Source: Mycoplasmopsis anatis (GTDB lineage: Bacteria; Bacillota_I; Bacilli_A; Mycoplasmatales; Metamycoplasmataceae). Taken from it: DNA of 64,000 nt. Location: the NCBI RefSeq assembly GCF_900660655.1, contig NZ_LR215035.1, forward strand, positions 372,001 to 436,000. Reading direction: 5' to 3'. Numbering within the stretch: position 1 is the stretch's first letter; each line of letters starts with the position of its first letter. Below the pieces are notes generated by a model. The model saw only the letters and a program-made list of their open reading frames with translations. It was not told the DNA's origin and ran no database searches. Positions 54,245-64,000 of the stretch are shown in pieces. The translations under genes and the position numbers were made by a program.

Positions 54245-57200
54245 TTATTTAACATTAATAGGTCAGTTGTATGTATTAAAACTAGAAACAAGTGAAATCA
54301 TATTAGGATCGTCAACAACAATTTTCTTAAATATTTTTCTTCCTGCACTAATAATCGCATCCAATTGAGTTCCTCATCCTTGTTGTAAATCTGAAGCATT
54401 TCCAGATATGTGTAAAGTATCAACAGTTACATTATTTGGTGTAACAAAATGGAATTTACCATAATCGTTTGGGTGTTTTACAATTAATGCACTAAATTGA
54501 GAGCTTGATAAATCAGCTGTTTTAATTTCAAAACTATTATTTTCGTTTCATAATGTTAGATCGTAAAATACTCTACCATATAAATTCATACCTTTTAGTG
54601 ATCTTATATTTTTAACATTTGAAAAATCTAAATGAGAAATTCAACTTCCTTCACCTCAATAACCTTGGAATACTCTTAAGTCATATTTATCTTGGAAAGC
54701 AATTTTTAGACCTTGATTAATTGTATCTAGGTTATCTACATCGTCAAATTTAAGTACTTGGAAGGTAATTGAGGTAGTCTTAAGTGCTCCATCTGAAACT
54801 TTGGTAGGATCCACGTCATTATTATAATCATATGGAACAAATCCAACGCCCTTAAGAGCATTTGGGTTAATTGCTCAATCTTTGTCAAGACCTAAAAGTC
54901 CATTTTGACTTGTATATAACTCAATTTCTTTAATGTTTTTATCTCTAAGAGCAATTAATGAACTGGTGTCCTTACCTTCAAAGAATAATGTTAATTTTTG
55001 AACTGTTTCAGGTAAAGAGTAAAATACATCTTTTAAATCAGAAGGAGCTCCTAAGCCACCGATATTTCTAACCACTATAGCATTAATACCACCATCAGAA
55101 GATAAACTTCCTTGAAGTTTACTTAAATCTGATTTAAAGTTTGTGTAAGATTCTCTATTTTAACATCAACTTCAAGAACATTAAGACGTTTCCCATCTTT
55201 AACATAACTATAAACTTTACTTGAACCTGAAAGGCTAGAACTATAACTTGATGAGATGTCAGACTTGGTTCAACCTGGATAATTTCCTTTTGCTATATCA
55301 GCTGGACTTCTGAAGTAGTAGGTGTCATAGTTCATTACACGTCTATTTTTATTTTGATCAATCAATCTAGATGTAACTGCATTTTCTGAAGGATTAGCAT
55401 GTGTCCATACACCTCCACCTTGAGGGCTTCAAATTCTTCCTGAACTTGTATCTCTAAATGATAGTCTATTTAAGAAAGCTCAATCATACACAAGACCTTT
55501 TTTAGCAAATTCTCTAGCTCCTCTTTTATATAGCATAATTGCATCTTTGAATAAACTTAAAGCAGAGCTTTTATCGGCTTTAAAGAACTCAACTCATGTA
55601 TCAGCAGATCATGAAGTAGCTCCTAAGTTTTGAACAGCTTTTTTAAAAGCTGCTTCATCTAACTCACCATTATTAAGTGCTGAATTTAATGCATCAACTA
55701 ACTTATCACTTTTATCTATTATAGAACTTGATACTTCAGTTGTTTTATTTTTAAAACTCTCTAAATATTCATTCGTTAAATCACTAACATTAACTGAGTT
55801 AGGGTTTATTCGACTACCAGAAATACTTGATTTTTTCGAAATTAATGCAGTATCTATTGATGGACGTTCAGGTTGACTAGGAGTTGGTTCAGGAGTAGGT
55901 GTAGGTTTAGAAGGTTCTGGAATAACTTCTGGTTCTTTTGGAACTTCTGGTTCTACAGGTAAAGTTGGTTCAGGCAATATAACGACTTCAGATTTTTTCT
56001 TAATCTTGACAAAAACTGCATTTTTATCTTTATTATTTGCGATAACAACCTTTTCTGCTTCTTTTCTATCAAATGCTTCATAACCTTCAGGCATATACTT
56101 AATAGCAAGAACTTCTTCATCTTTATTCTCTAGGGCTTGTATATTTTTAAATTGTGTTCCATCTTCTAGGATGAAATTGATATAAACAAATCCTTTTTGT
56201 GGTGGTGCTGATTGGATTTTATTTTTTACTATTTCAATTCTGTTTGTTTGTCCTGTATTAATTACTTGATTAGGATCTTTAAGTTCATAACCTAAAGGAA
56301 TATGTGGTTTTACATCAATTTTTTCATTATCAAGAGATGAAATAGTTTTAGTTCCTACTTCAACATTATCGAGAACAAAGACTAATTTAGTTGAAACTGT
56401 TTGATGAACTTCTTCAACTTTTTTAATTGCAATTTCATTTCTTTGACCTGGAGTTACGGTAACTTTAGGATCGACTAAAGTGTAATTGTTTGGTAAATAA
56501 TTTGAAGCTGAGATAATTTCATTTTCATTAGTCGTGACTGTATTTTCAGCAATTATTTTTTCACCTTCTTTATAAACTAAGGTAGTAGAAACTAATTTTT
56601 TCTTAGGTTGAATTTCTATTTTATTTTCCTTACCATAACTAATTTTATAATCTTGATTTACAAATTCATAACCTTCAGGTAAAAATTCTTTGTAATCTAT
56701 AGTTTCACCTTCAGCTTTCTTAATTTCTTTTCTAAGAATTTCTACGTTTTTACTTACGTAGATTAATGTTGTAGTTACCATTCTAACTTCAGCTTGATTT
56801 GGTTCAATTTTAATAATATTATCCACCCCAACATTAATTTTAGTAGTTTCATCAACCAAATGGTAGTTAAATGGAACATAACTTATATCTTTGATTGTTA
56901 AATTTGCATTCTCTAATAATTTAAAAACTTTAGTTTCGATATTTTTTTCATTGTGCTTAAAAATTATTCTAGTATCAAGCATTTTAGGTTGTTCAACTTC
57001 TTTTTTGACAACTATAATTTCGTTATCTTTACCAGGAAATATAAGTTGGTTTGGGTCAACTAAATCATAACCTTCTGGTAAATATGAAATAGGATAAATG
57101 AATTCACCTTTTTTAGTTTCAACATCTATTTCCAAAACCTTTGAGTTATTCTTATTATCTTTATAAATTAATTTGGTGATAATTTTTTCATCTTTAATAA

Positions 57201-58140
57201 GAGTATCATCAAAGATTTCGTTTTCATCTTCGGGATTTTCTGGTGTTGTTGGATTAGTTGGTTCAACAGGAATAGGTGTAACTTTAATTAAATTAACTTG
57301 GCCTAAATTGACCAAAACAGTTTTATCAACCAATTCATAGCCGCTTGGTAGATACTCTCCAGCGCTGATTGTTGCATCTTTTTTAGTTTTAACTTCAATT
57401 TCTTTTACTAAATTAACATCATAAAAATATTTTAGTGTAGTGGTTACTTCATCACTAACTTCTTCAGTTGGGTTTTCGGGTTTATCAATTATTTTAATTA
57501 AGTTAATTTCATTATTTTGGTTAATAATAACTTCAAAAGATTCATTCTCTAGTTTATACCCTTCCGGAATATATCTAGAGATGTTTATTTTTTCATCATT
57601 AACTGTAGTAACTGTTTCAGTTTTTATTACTTTATTTTCAAATTTGAAAATTAAGGTAGTCTTATAAGTTAAATCTTTAACAACTTCTTTAACGAATACT
57701 AAGTTTTCACTATTTTTTTCTAATTCAGTGTTTTTATTTAGTAATTCATATCCTTCTGGAACATTTAATTTTAAGTTAAATGATTCAAATTCATTATCAC
57801 TTAGCTCAATTGTTTTTCCAATTTGAGTTTTTGTTGAATCATTTAATAAAAATTTTATTGTTGTTTTTTGTTGTTTATCATCATCTTTGTTTGAACCTGG
57901 TGTTTCGAGTTTTGGAAGGTTGTTATCTCTATTAGATAAGTTTTTGTCATTAGTTGAAACACCATCTTGAAGTGTTGAATCAGTTCCATCACTTCTTTCG
58001 CCAAGAGTATCAAACTTTTTATTTACATTATTTTGCGGATTACGAGCGTAAACACCCATTGTAAATACACTTGAAACAGCCACAACAGCTATTGTGGACA
58101 TTCCTAAATAAAATAGTTTCTTTTTAGTAATTTTTCTCAT
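54245..58140 (-). pseudogene. Immunoglobulin-blocking virulence protein (MIB type), copy 1, frameshifted
   Basis: Same plan as copy 2: identical first ~60 residues, nine repeats, Pro-linker, own version of the middle domain (about 800-940), LRR-like end. The reading frame from ATG 58140 runs 1005 residues and stops at TAA 55123-55125. Just before, at an A4 tract (plus-strand TTTT 55158-55161), one base appears to be missing: the rest of the gene (RESYTNFKSDL..., VVRNIGGLGAPSDLKDV...) stays open in the next frame down to TAA 54245-54247. So the LRR-like Ig-binding end is lost unless the frame is restored by slippage, reversal or a base-call correction. 37 nt downstream of the F1-like beta gene. 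Confidence 0.82.
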
Positions 58141-58154
58141 AAAACACCTTTCCT

Positions 58155-58172
58155 AAAATACATGGGTATTTT
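58155..58172 (-). promoter_or_regulatory. Hairpin directly before the MIB copy 1 ribosome site
   Basis: AAAATAC-CCAT-GTATTTT on the minus strand, with no T-run after it, ending a few nt before AAAGGTG. Looks like an RNA processing or stability element between the F1-like beta gene and MIB copy 1 rather than a terminator. Confidence 0.4.
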
Positions 58173-58177
58173 AATTT

Positions 58178-59539
58178 TTACTTAAGCAAATCATCTACAG
58201 TGCTAATGTATAAAAATCTCTCTGGTTCTACATCATTAAATTCACCGTTAATGATTCTAATAACCGAATCCACAGTATCCTCTAATTTAACATAAACTCC
58301 TTTTTCATGAGTAAAATGTTCAGTCATGAAAAAGTATTGTGAGAAGAAGTTTTGCAATTGAAGAGCTTTTTTAACGGTAATTTTACTTTCATCATCAAGC
58401 TCATCAATTCCAAGAATTAATATAACATCTTCAAGTTCTTTATATCTTTGAAGAATTTTTTTAGTTTCAACAATAGCATCATAGTGTTTTTGTCCAATTA
58501 TCATCGGATCGATACTTGAAGAACTAGATGCTAAAGGATCAATTGCAGGGAAGATATTTTTTGCTGTAACTTCACGTGATAGAACTAAGTTACCACCTAA
58601 GTGTTTAAATATCGCTACAGCTGATGGCTCAGAAAGATCATCCATAGGTAAGAAAACTGTTTGGAAGGATGTAATATTACCGTTTTGGTTTGCGAAAATT
58701 CTATTTTCAATACTTGAAATTTCAGTGTTTAAAGTAGATTGATATCCACCAAGTGATGGTTTCTTATCTAAAGAAGCCGAAATTTCATTTCCTGCTTGAA
58801 GAAAACGAAAGATATTATCGATAAAAAGTAATACATTTTCTTTTTCAACGTCTCTTAGATATTCAGCAGCAGTAATTCCTATTGGAACAATACTCATTCT
58901 AGCACCAGCTGACTCATTCATCCTTGAGACATATAAAATTGAGTTGTTCATCAAATTAGATTGTTCTAGATCATCTTTAAGTTCAATTGCTTCACGAGAA
59001 CGTTCTCCAGAACCGATAAAAATTGAGCTAGTTTTTTCTTGATTTTTTGATAGGTTAAAAATTATTTCCTTCATTAAAACTGTTTTTCCAACACCAGCTC
59101 CACCAAAGATACCAATTTTAGCACCTTTGATAATAGGAATAAAGAAGTCAACTGCCTTAATTCCTGTTTCAAGAATTTCGGGGTTGTATTTATAATTGTG
59201 ATTTTTAATAATTGTTGAATCCATTTCAACATAATCAAAATTATTTAAGGTTGGATTATTTAGTGACTTACCGCTAAAATCAAAGACATTTCCTTTAGCT
59301 TTTTGACCTACAGGTACCATAAATGATCTATTTAAACATTTAACTTCTTGGTTAATATAAAATGGTGTTTCATTATAAATTATCATCGCTAGAAGATTTT
59401 TTTCATCAAGAACTTTTTTAACCATTAAGTAATTTTTGTTATCTTCAGTAAGAATTAATGTATTAATTTTTGGTAATTGTTCATTTGTAAAACTAACTTG
59501 TACAACGTCAGTTCAAATTTTGGTTATTTTTGCAGACAT
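58178..59539 (-). CDS. F1-like X0 ATPase, beta-like catalytic subunit
   Basis: 453 aa. Catalytic motifs are kept: Walker [15 protein letters not shown], the water-activating Glu in GSGERSREAIELKDD, Walker [17 protein letters not shown]. Outside them it is far from atpD of the same genome: the N-terminal barrel is divergent (MSAKITKIWTDVVQVSF) and the DELSEED-type loop differs (ELDDESKITV). This is the 'type 3' F1-like ATPase of mycoplasmas. ATG 59539 is in frame past a TGA-Trp and overlaps the alpha-like stop by 1 nt; a shorter start at 59425 would cut off the barrel. Confidence 0.9.
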
Positions 59540-61062
59540 TATTTAACTCCTAACTTTTCGATTATATTATTAATAATTTCTTTTCTTAATGGAATGAATT
59601 CTTTTTGAACTTTGATACTTCAATTTAGTCCTAATTTGTCACTAAATTGCTTTAGAGAGCTTTTGAAAAATTCAGAAACTCTTGGGTCTAGCACTTTAGT
59701 ATCCTTTGTGCTTTCGAAAATTTTTCTTGCTGTTTCATCTTGTTTGATCAATTCTTGACAGAATTTCAATGCTAGTTGGATATCTTTAACACCAATTAAA
59801 CAATTTCATGAAATTAACTCAGAATTTAGTAGTAAGTCCTCTTCTGAATAAACCGAAACACCTTTTTGATTGAACATCTCTTCAATTAAAATTCCATTTT
59901 TAATTAAATTATTAGTTTGTTCATTTAAGTCGTATTTTAATGAAGATAATTTTGTTTGTCTACGGTAAGCTTTGTAAATTTTTCCAATTTTTGAAGCAAC
60001 TTTGGCTATTTGCTTGCTTTGAACCATTCCTCCAATACGTGATACTGATAAATCAATATCTACAGCTGGATATTTACCTGAAGCAAAAATTTCACTATTT
60101 GTTACAATTTGTCCATCTGTAATACTAATGATATTTGAAGAAATAAGTGAGGTTATATCGTTATCAACCGTTTGAAGAATAGGTAATGCTGTTATACTCT
60201 TTCTATTACTGAATTTCCCACTTCTCTCAAGCAATCTTGAATGTGCATAGAACATATCACCAGGGAAGGCTTCCTTACCAACAGGTTTATTAGTTAAAAG
60301 TGCCATTTCACGGTAAATATTTGCATGAGTTGTTAAATCGTCAAAAATAATTAATACATCATTTTCATAACTTAAATTCTCTGCATGTGCCATAGCTACA
60401 TATGGAAGTAAAAATTGTGAATATGGTTGATCTGAATCAGCTTTAATAATAATTGTTTGATCGAGAGCACCATTTTGCTCAAGTAATTTATATACGGTTG
60501 ACAATTGTGAGTGTTGTGCTCCTATAGCCGCATAAATACATTTAACATTTTTATTTTTTTGATTAATGATAGTATTTAATGCTATAAATGTTTTACCCGT
60601 TTTTCTATCTCCAATGATCAATTCACGTTGTCCTTTACCGATAGGTACAAGTAAATCAATCGAAATATAACCAGTATTAAGTTGCTCATTTAGTGAACGA
60701 TAAGTCATTAAATCATTTGGCTTGTTAAAAATGTTTGACTCGTATCTTAAGTATTCGGGAGTTTCTTTAGTTAATGCTGGATAAATAATATTGTTTTCAA
60801 TATCAATAATTTTTCCAAAGAATTTTTTAGAAGTTTTAACCAAATTACTTTCATTACTTAAAATAAATTCATCTTCTATTTTTAAGTTGCTTGGGTCGGT
60901 GTTAACGATACAGAATGCTTTGTTTTCAGAAGCTGAAATTACTAAGGCTTTAATGTTTTGATTATCCTTGTGTACTAAACGCTCATTTTGAACAAAATTA
61001 TGTTCTCCATTTAGTTCGATTATATAGTCAAATATTGCTTTAATTTGAATTTTATTTGCCAT
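59539..61062 (-). CDS. F1-like X0 ATPase, alpha-like subunit
   Basis: 507 aa. Walker A IGDRKTGKTFIALN, PVGKEAFPGDMFYAHSRLLERSG and VDIDLSVSRIGGMVQS (Arg-finger zone) resemble atpA, but much of the rest has diverged. The C-terminal ~90 residues lie beyond a TGA-Trp at 59806-59808. ATG 61062 is chosen since GGAGG sits 7 nt upstream and it starts 1 nt after the preceding stop; ATG 61077 would add five residues. Confidence 0.9.
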
Positions 61063-61063
61063 A

Positions 61064-63259
61064 TTATAATCCTCCATTTCCTATTAAAATTAATATTATC
61101 GATGTGATGATTGTTAATGCACTTACTAATCAAGAAAGAACTAGACTAGCTTTAATTTTAGAATTTGTGTTTTTGTTTCTTTTATATTTAAATATTTGCA
61201 ATGCAGAAGTAATAGCTGAAAGTAATATACCAACTGCTAAAATTATATACCCCAGAATTCTAAGCAAGAACAAGTCTGACTTAGGTTGTTTTACTGGGTT
61301 TATCTCAAGATTTCTAAAGGCCTCAGTAAATCTTTGAGTGATATTTTCACTATTTGAAAGATCTTCATTAGTTAACTTCTTAGTGATAGAGGTAACTGTT
61401 GAGATATTTCTAAATTGGTTTTGTACTCTTTTAACTTGTGAAAGGTACTCATCATATTCACTAATAATTTCGGCCGGATTAGATATATTAATTATTCCAA
61501 ATAGATAATTAATATCTTTATTTAAGGCTCGAATGACCTTTTCAATTTTTTCTTTATCTTGAGCTTTTTGAGCTTTAGCTTTATCATTTTTAATTATTAT
61601 TTTATCTATGTTATATACAATAACATCTTTATTTGTGTCAATGAATGAAACATATTCATTAAATAATTCTTGATATGCACGAGAGAGATAATTTCAAAAA
61701 TTAATTCTATTGATATATGAGCTAAAATGTGAACTTAGCAATAGATATTTAATATCATGTCTAAAATCACTGTTTTTATCCTTGCCCACCTTATCATAAA
61801 GTGCATCTGCACTAAGATCTTTATACTGAATTAAATAACTTGAAATTATCTTGTTAATTTCTTTTATAAATGAGGAATCATTGTAGATTCTAATTGATTC
61901 AAAAATCATATTAAACACTGTGTTAGATAAAATCTTTGTATTACCTAATTTTTTAAGGTCAATTTTTCTATTAAGTCCTAAGCTATCATAAAATTTAAGA
62001 TAAATTTCATTTACTGTATCAATTTTAACTTGCTCAAGAATCGTTTTTTTCTTTGTTGATTCTTTTTTTACTTCAGATTCATAGGTAATTTCTTTATTGT
62101 TGACAGTATCTTTGATTTTAACATCAGCAAATAATTTATTATCTACATTTTTAAGTTTTATAACCTTGTATTCAAACCTAGTATTTATTGGATTATTAAA
62201 GTAGAAAAACTTACTTAATTCTTCTTCATTTTGATTGAATCTACCAGCATCATCAGTTATATTGATTGAATCGTAAAATTCATAATTTATGTAAGGGCTA
62301 AATCTACCAACATTTTCTTGTCCAATTTTAGCATCAAAAGGGTCAACGTTAGCCTCAGAATCAGTGGCTGGTGGTACTATTTCTGGTACTGAAGGTAGAA
62401 TTGGTTGCTCTTCAGGTTTTTCCTCTTCCTCACTAACATCTTCTTTTTCTATTTCTTTATTTTTTCTTAAGTCATATGCTGTAAATCTAGGTTTAATTTT
62501 TCTAATAATATAATCGTCTCAGTCTTGATAATTTTTTGGAACAGTTAATTCAAGAACGTTAGTTTCAGGGTTTTTGTCAATATTAACTGTTCCATCTTTA
62601 TCAATAACACTTTGTAAATCTAATCTTGGAAAATCTTCTTTGTTTGCAAAATATCTGTCAAAATCCGCTTCTAGTTCACTGAAGTACTTATCACTTTTAG
62701 AGTTGATATCTTCTAATTTGTTTGAGTTTACAATTTTTGGAACAGTTATTTCTCTGTTAATATCTGGATCATCAATAAAATATTCATAATTATATTGATC
62801 GGAATCTGCTATTTTTACTTCGGTATATGACTCACCATTGTAATCAATATTTGCTTCTGAGAGAGTTTTATTATTTGCGATAATTCTAGGATAAACTATC
62901 ACAATTCCTTTATTTAGATAATTTGTGAGAATTTCATCCTTATTTTTACTTAAAAAATTACTTAGGTATTGCATGTATAAACTCTCAATAATTTTTTCAG
63001 CAAAGTTATCTCCGTTATTATCTATTTCTGAGAGTAAATTACGACTTCTAACTTTATACTCTTCAATTTTTTTCTCAACAATTTTTGTTAAGAATTCTTT
63101 GATTTTTTTGTCAATAACATCTCTAAATTGATCAAAATCAGGGCTTACTGTGCCACTTGAGTTATTGTTCTCTGTGGCTTCTGTAGTTGCTGATAAAGTT
63201 AATAAAGGAAGTGTAGAAGATGAAACTGTTAATAATAATCACGATAATTTATTTTTCAT
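61064..63259 (-). CDS. F1-like X0 cluster: large exported membrane protein
   Basis: 731 aa. N-terminal signal/anchor helix (residues 1-22, SWLLLTVSSSTLPLLTLSATT), a long extracellular, mostly helical charged region with an acidic Glu/Pro spacer near 275-310, then two closely spaced membrane helices at the C-terminus (LFLLRILGYIILAVGILLSA; LVLSWLVSALTIITSIILIL). It sits in the position of the large membrane component ('X0' part) of the type 3 cluster. It has no resemblance to FO a, b or c. Predicted to link the cytosolic F1-like motor to the outside, where MIB acts. Overlaps the next gene upstream by 11 nt. Confidence 0.78.
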
Positions 63260-63725
63260 CATACTCCTTTTCGTATACTAATTTAATAGAAAAATCAAAT
63301 AGTGCCTTATACAAATATAATTCATCTTTAAACTCTTTAATTTTTTCAAAAGTGTTTGAAGCAATATTAAGTTGTTTTAATGATTCGAAATATTTGATCT
63401 TGGAATTTAATTCATTAATTTTGTCTCTATAGCTTATCATTAAATCTTTTTCAATGTATTTATCATATACATATTGGCTAAATTTTCCATAGTAATGCAC
63501 AGAAATGGTTTCGTTGATATTTTCGATAAAGACGTTATTTAATATAAAATAGTAATATTGTTCTTCTGTTGTTTTAATTCTTAAAAAAGTTTTTTTAAAA
63601 CTTGCAACAGAAGGAGAAGAAATTTTTATCCAATTATTATCTAATTGAGTACATGAATGAACTTCAGTTATATTAAAAGAAGTTTCATTACCATTTTGTG
63701 AGATAAATATAATTTTCTTTTCCAT
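63249..63725 (-). CDS. F1-like X0 cluster: small subunit, 158 aa
   Basis: Beta-rich N-terminal half (residues 1-80) and two C-terminal helices (SYRDKINELNSKIKYFESLKQL; FEKIKEFKDELYLYKAL). The two-part plan recalls the epsilon subunit of F1, which would suit a central-stalk role, but there is no sequence proof. GGGGAG ribosome site; 11-nt overlap with the membrane protein gene. Confidence 0.65.
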   Translation of the reverse strand: MEKKIIFISQNGNETSFNITEVHSCTQLDNNWIKISSPSVASFKKTFLRIKTTEEQYYYFILNNVFIENINETISVHYYGKFSQYVYDKYIEKDLMISYRDKINELNSKIKYFESLKQLNIASNTFEKIKEFKDELYLYKALFDFSIKLVYEKEYDEK

Positions 63726-63727
63726 AT

Positions 63728-64000
63728 TTACTCCCCTTTAGAATGAAGCATATCTCTTTTACTACTTAATAGTGAAAATTGTTCAACTTCAATTTCTCTT
63801 TTTTCGTTCAATAATTTAATTTTTATTTTTCTTCTTTTTTCCTCTAGATCATTTAATGTCTTGTTTTGCACAACTAGATTATATTTTTCATAAATAAGAG
63901 ATGATTCAGTTAGTAATGAAAGAGTTACATATGTTAAATAATTGTGAATTTCATTATCAATAAAACTTGTTGTGTTAGGATAAATTTTAACCTTTGCTAA
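63728..64000 (-). CDS. F1-like X0 cluster: coiled-coil protein, C-terminal end only
   Basis: 90 residues visible, cut by the window end. The last part is a long charged helix (NDLEEKRRKIKIKLLNEKRE) and it stops 2 nt before the next start codon. By position and helical content it may be the gamma-like central-stalk protein of the type 3 ATPase, but too little is visible to be sure. Confidence 0.55.
   Translation of the reverse strand, partial: LAKVKIYPNTTSFIDNEIHNYLTYVTLSLLTESSLIYEKYNLVVQNKTLNDLEEKRRKIKIKLLNEKREIEVEQFSLLSSKRDMLHSKGE

Overview
The window comes from a mollicute (a Mycoplasma-type bacterium). Genes are very AT-rich and almost every long gene stays open only if TGA is read as tryptophan. 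There are no cell-wall genes, several prolipoproteins with an N-terminal lipobox, and a second, divergent F1-type ATPase next to immunoglobulin-blocking proteins, a combination known only from mycoplasmas. The mix suggests a hominis-group species (Mycoplasmopsis or a relative), but the species cannot be named from sequence alone. All coding coordinates given here are joined across TGA codons.

Layout. 1-1743: end of a MATE-type transporter. 1.8-3.6 kb: graveyard made of a decayed copy of a local gene family and a foreign phage remnant (terminase large subunit, Fic protein) that used TGG for Trp. 4.2-6.7 kb (minus): ZIP transporter, YebC, NadE. 6.9-9.1 kb (plus): mnmG and rlmH. 9.9-12.3 kb: a large lipoprotein with a duplicated domain. 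12.4-13.9 kb: KtrB/TrkH K+ transporter. 14.0-20.9 kb (minus): complete canonical F1FO ATP synthase operon atpIBEFHAGDC. 21.0-27.3 kb (minus): rarA-pheS-ung-pheT-glyA. 27.4-29.1 kb: ABC transporter. 29.2-33.1 kb: two NrnA-like DHH phosphoesterases in opposite orientation around pepA, an IMPACT protein and a tiny membrane protein. 33.2-38.6 kb (minus): a C39-peptidase ABC exporter and small partner, ybeY, cdd, era, metK; a structured leader precedes metK. 38.7-46.2 kb (plus): rpiB, a giant coiled-coil surface protein, a transglutaminase-like lipoprotein and two paralogues of an unnamed family. 46.2-47.4 kb: pgk (minus). 47.6-49.9 kb (plus): mscL, an unknown membrane protein behind a TTA repeat, and a MORN-repeat protein. 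50-64 kb (minus): two tandem immunoglobulin-blocking (MIB-type) proteins downstream of the F1-like X0 ATPase cluster, which runs off the window end.

How it works together. The core is ordinary: canonical ATP synthase, glycolysis and pentose phosphate enzymes, tRNA and rRNA modification. The accessory part faces the host. The F1-like X0 machine and MIB proteins are known partners in capturing and releasing antibody; here there are two MIB copies, one frameshifted, and no MIP protease beside them. Other surface factors have features compatible with variable expression (a TTA repeat in a promoter, inverted repeats).

Most notable for follow-up: the metK leader, whose predicted folds make an anti-Shine-Dalgarno choose between two partners; the nine-repeat stalk and mosaic middle of the MIB pair; the foreign TerL-Fic relic; and the unnamed paralogue family with a dead third copy 43 kb away. 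No rRNA, tRNA, CRISPR array or intact insertion sequence was seen.
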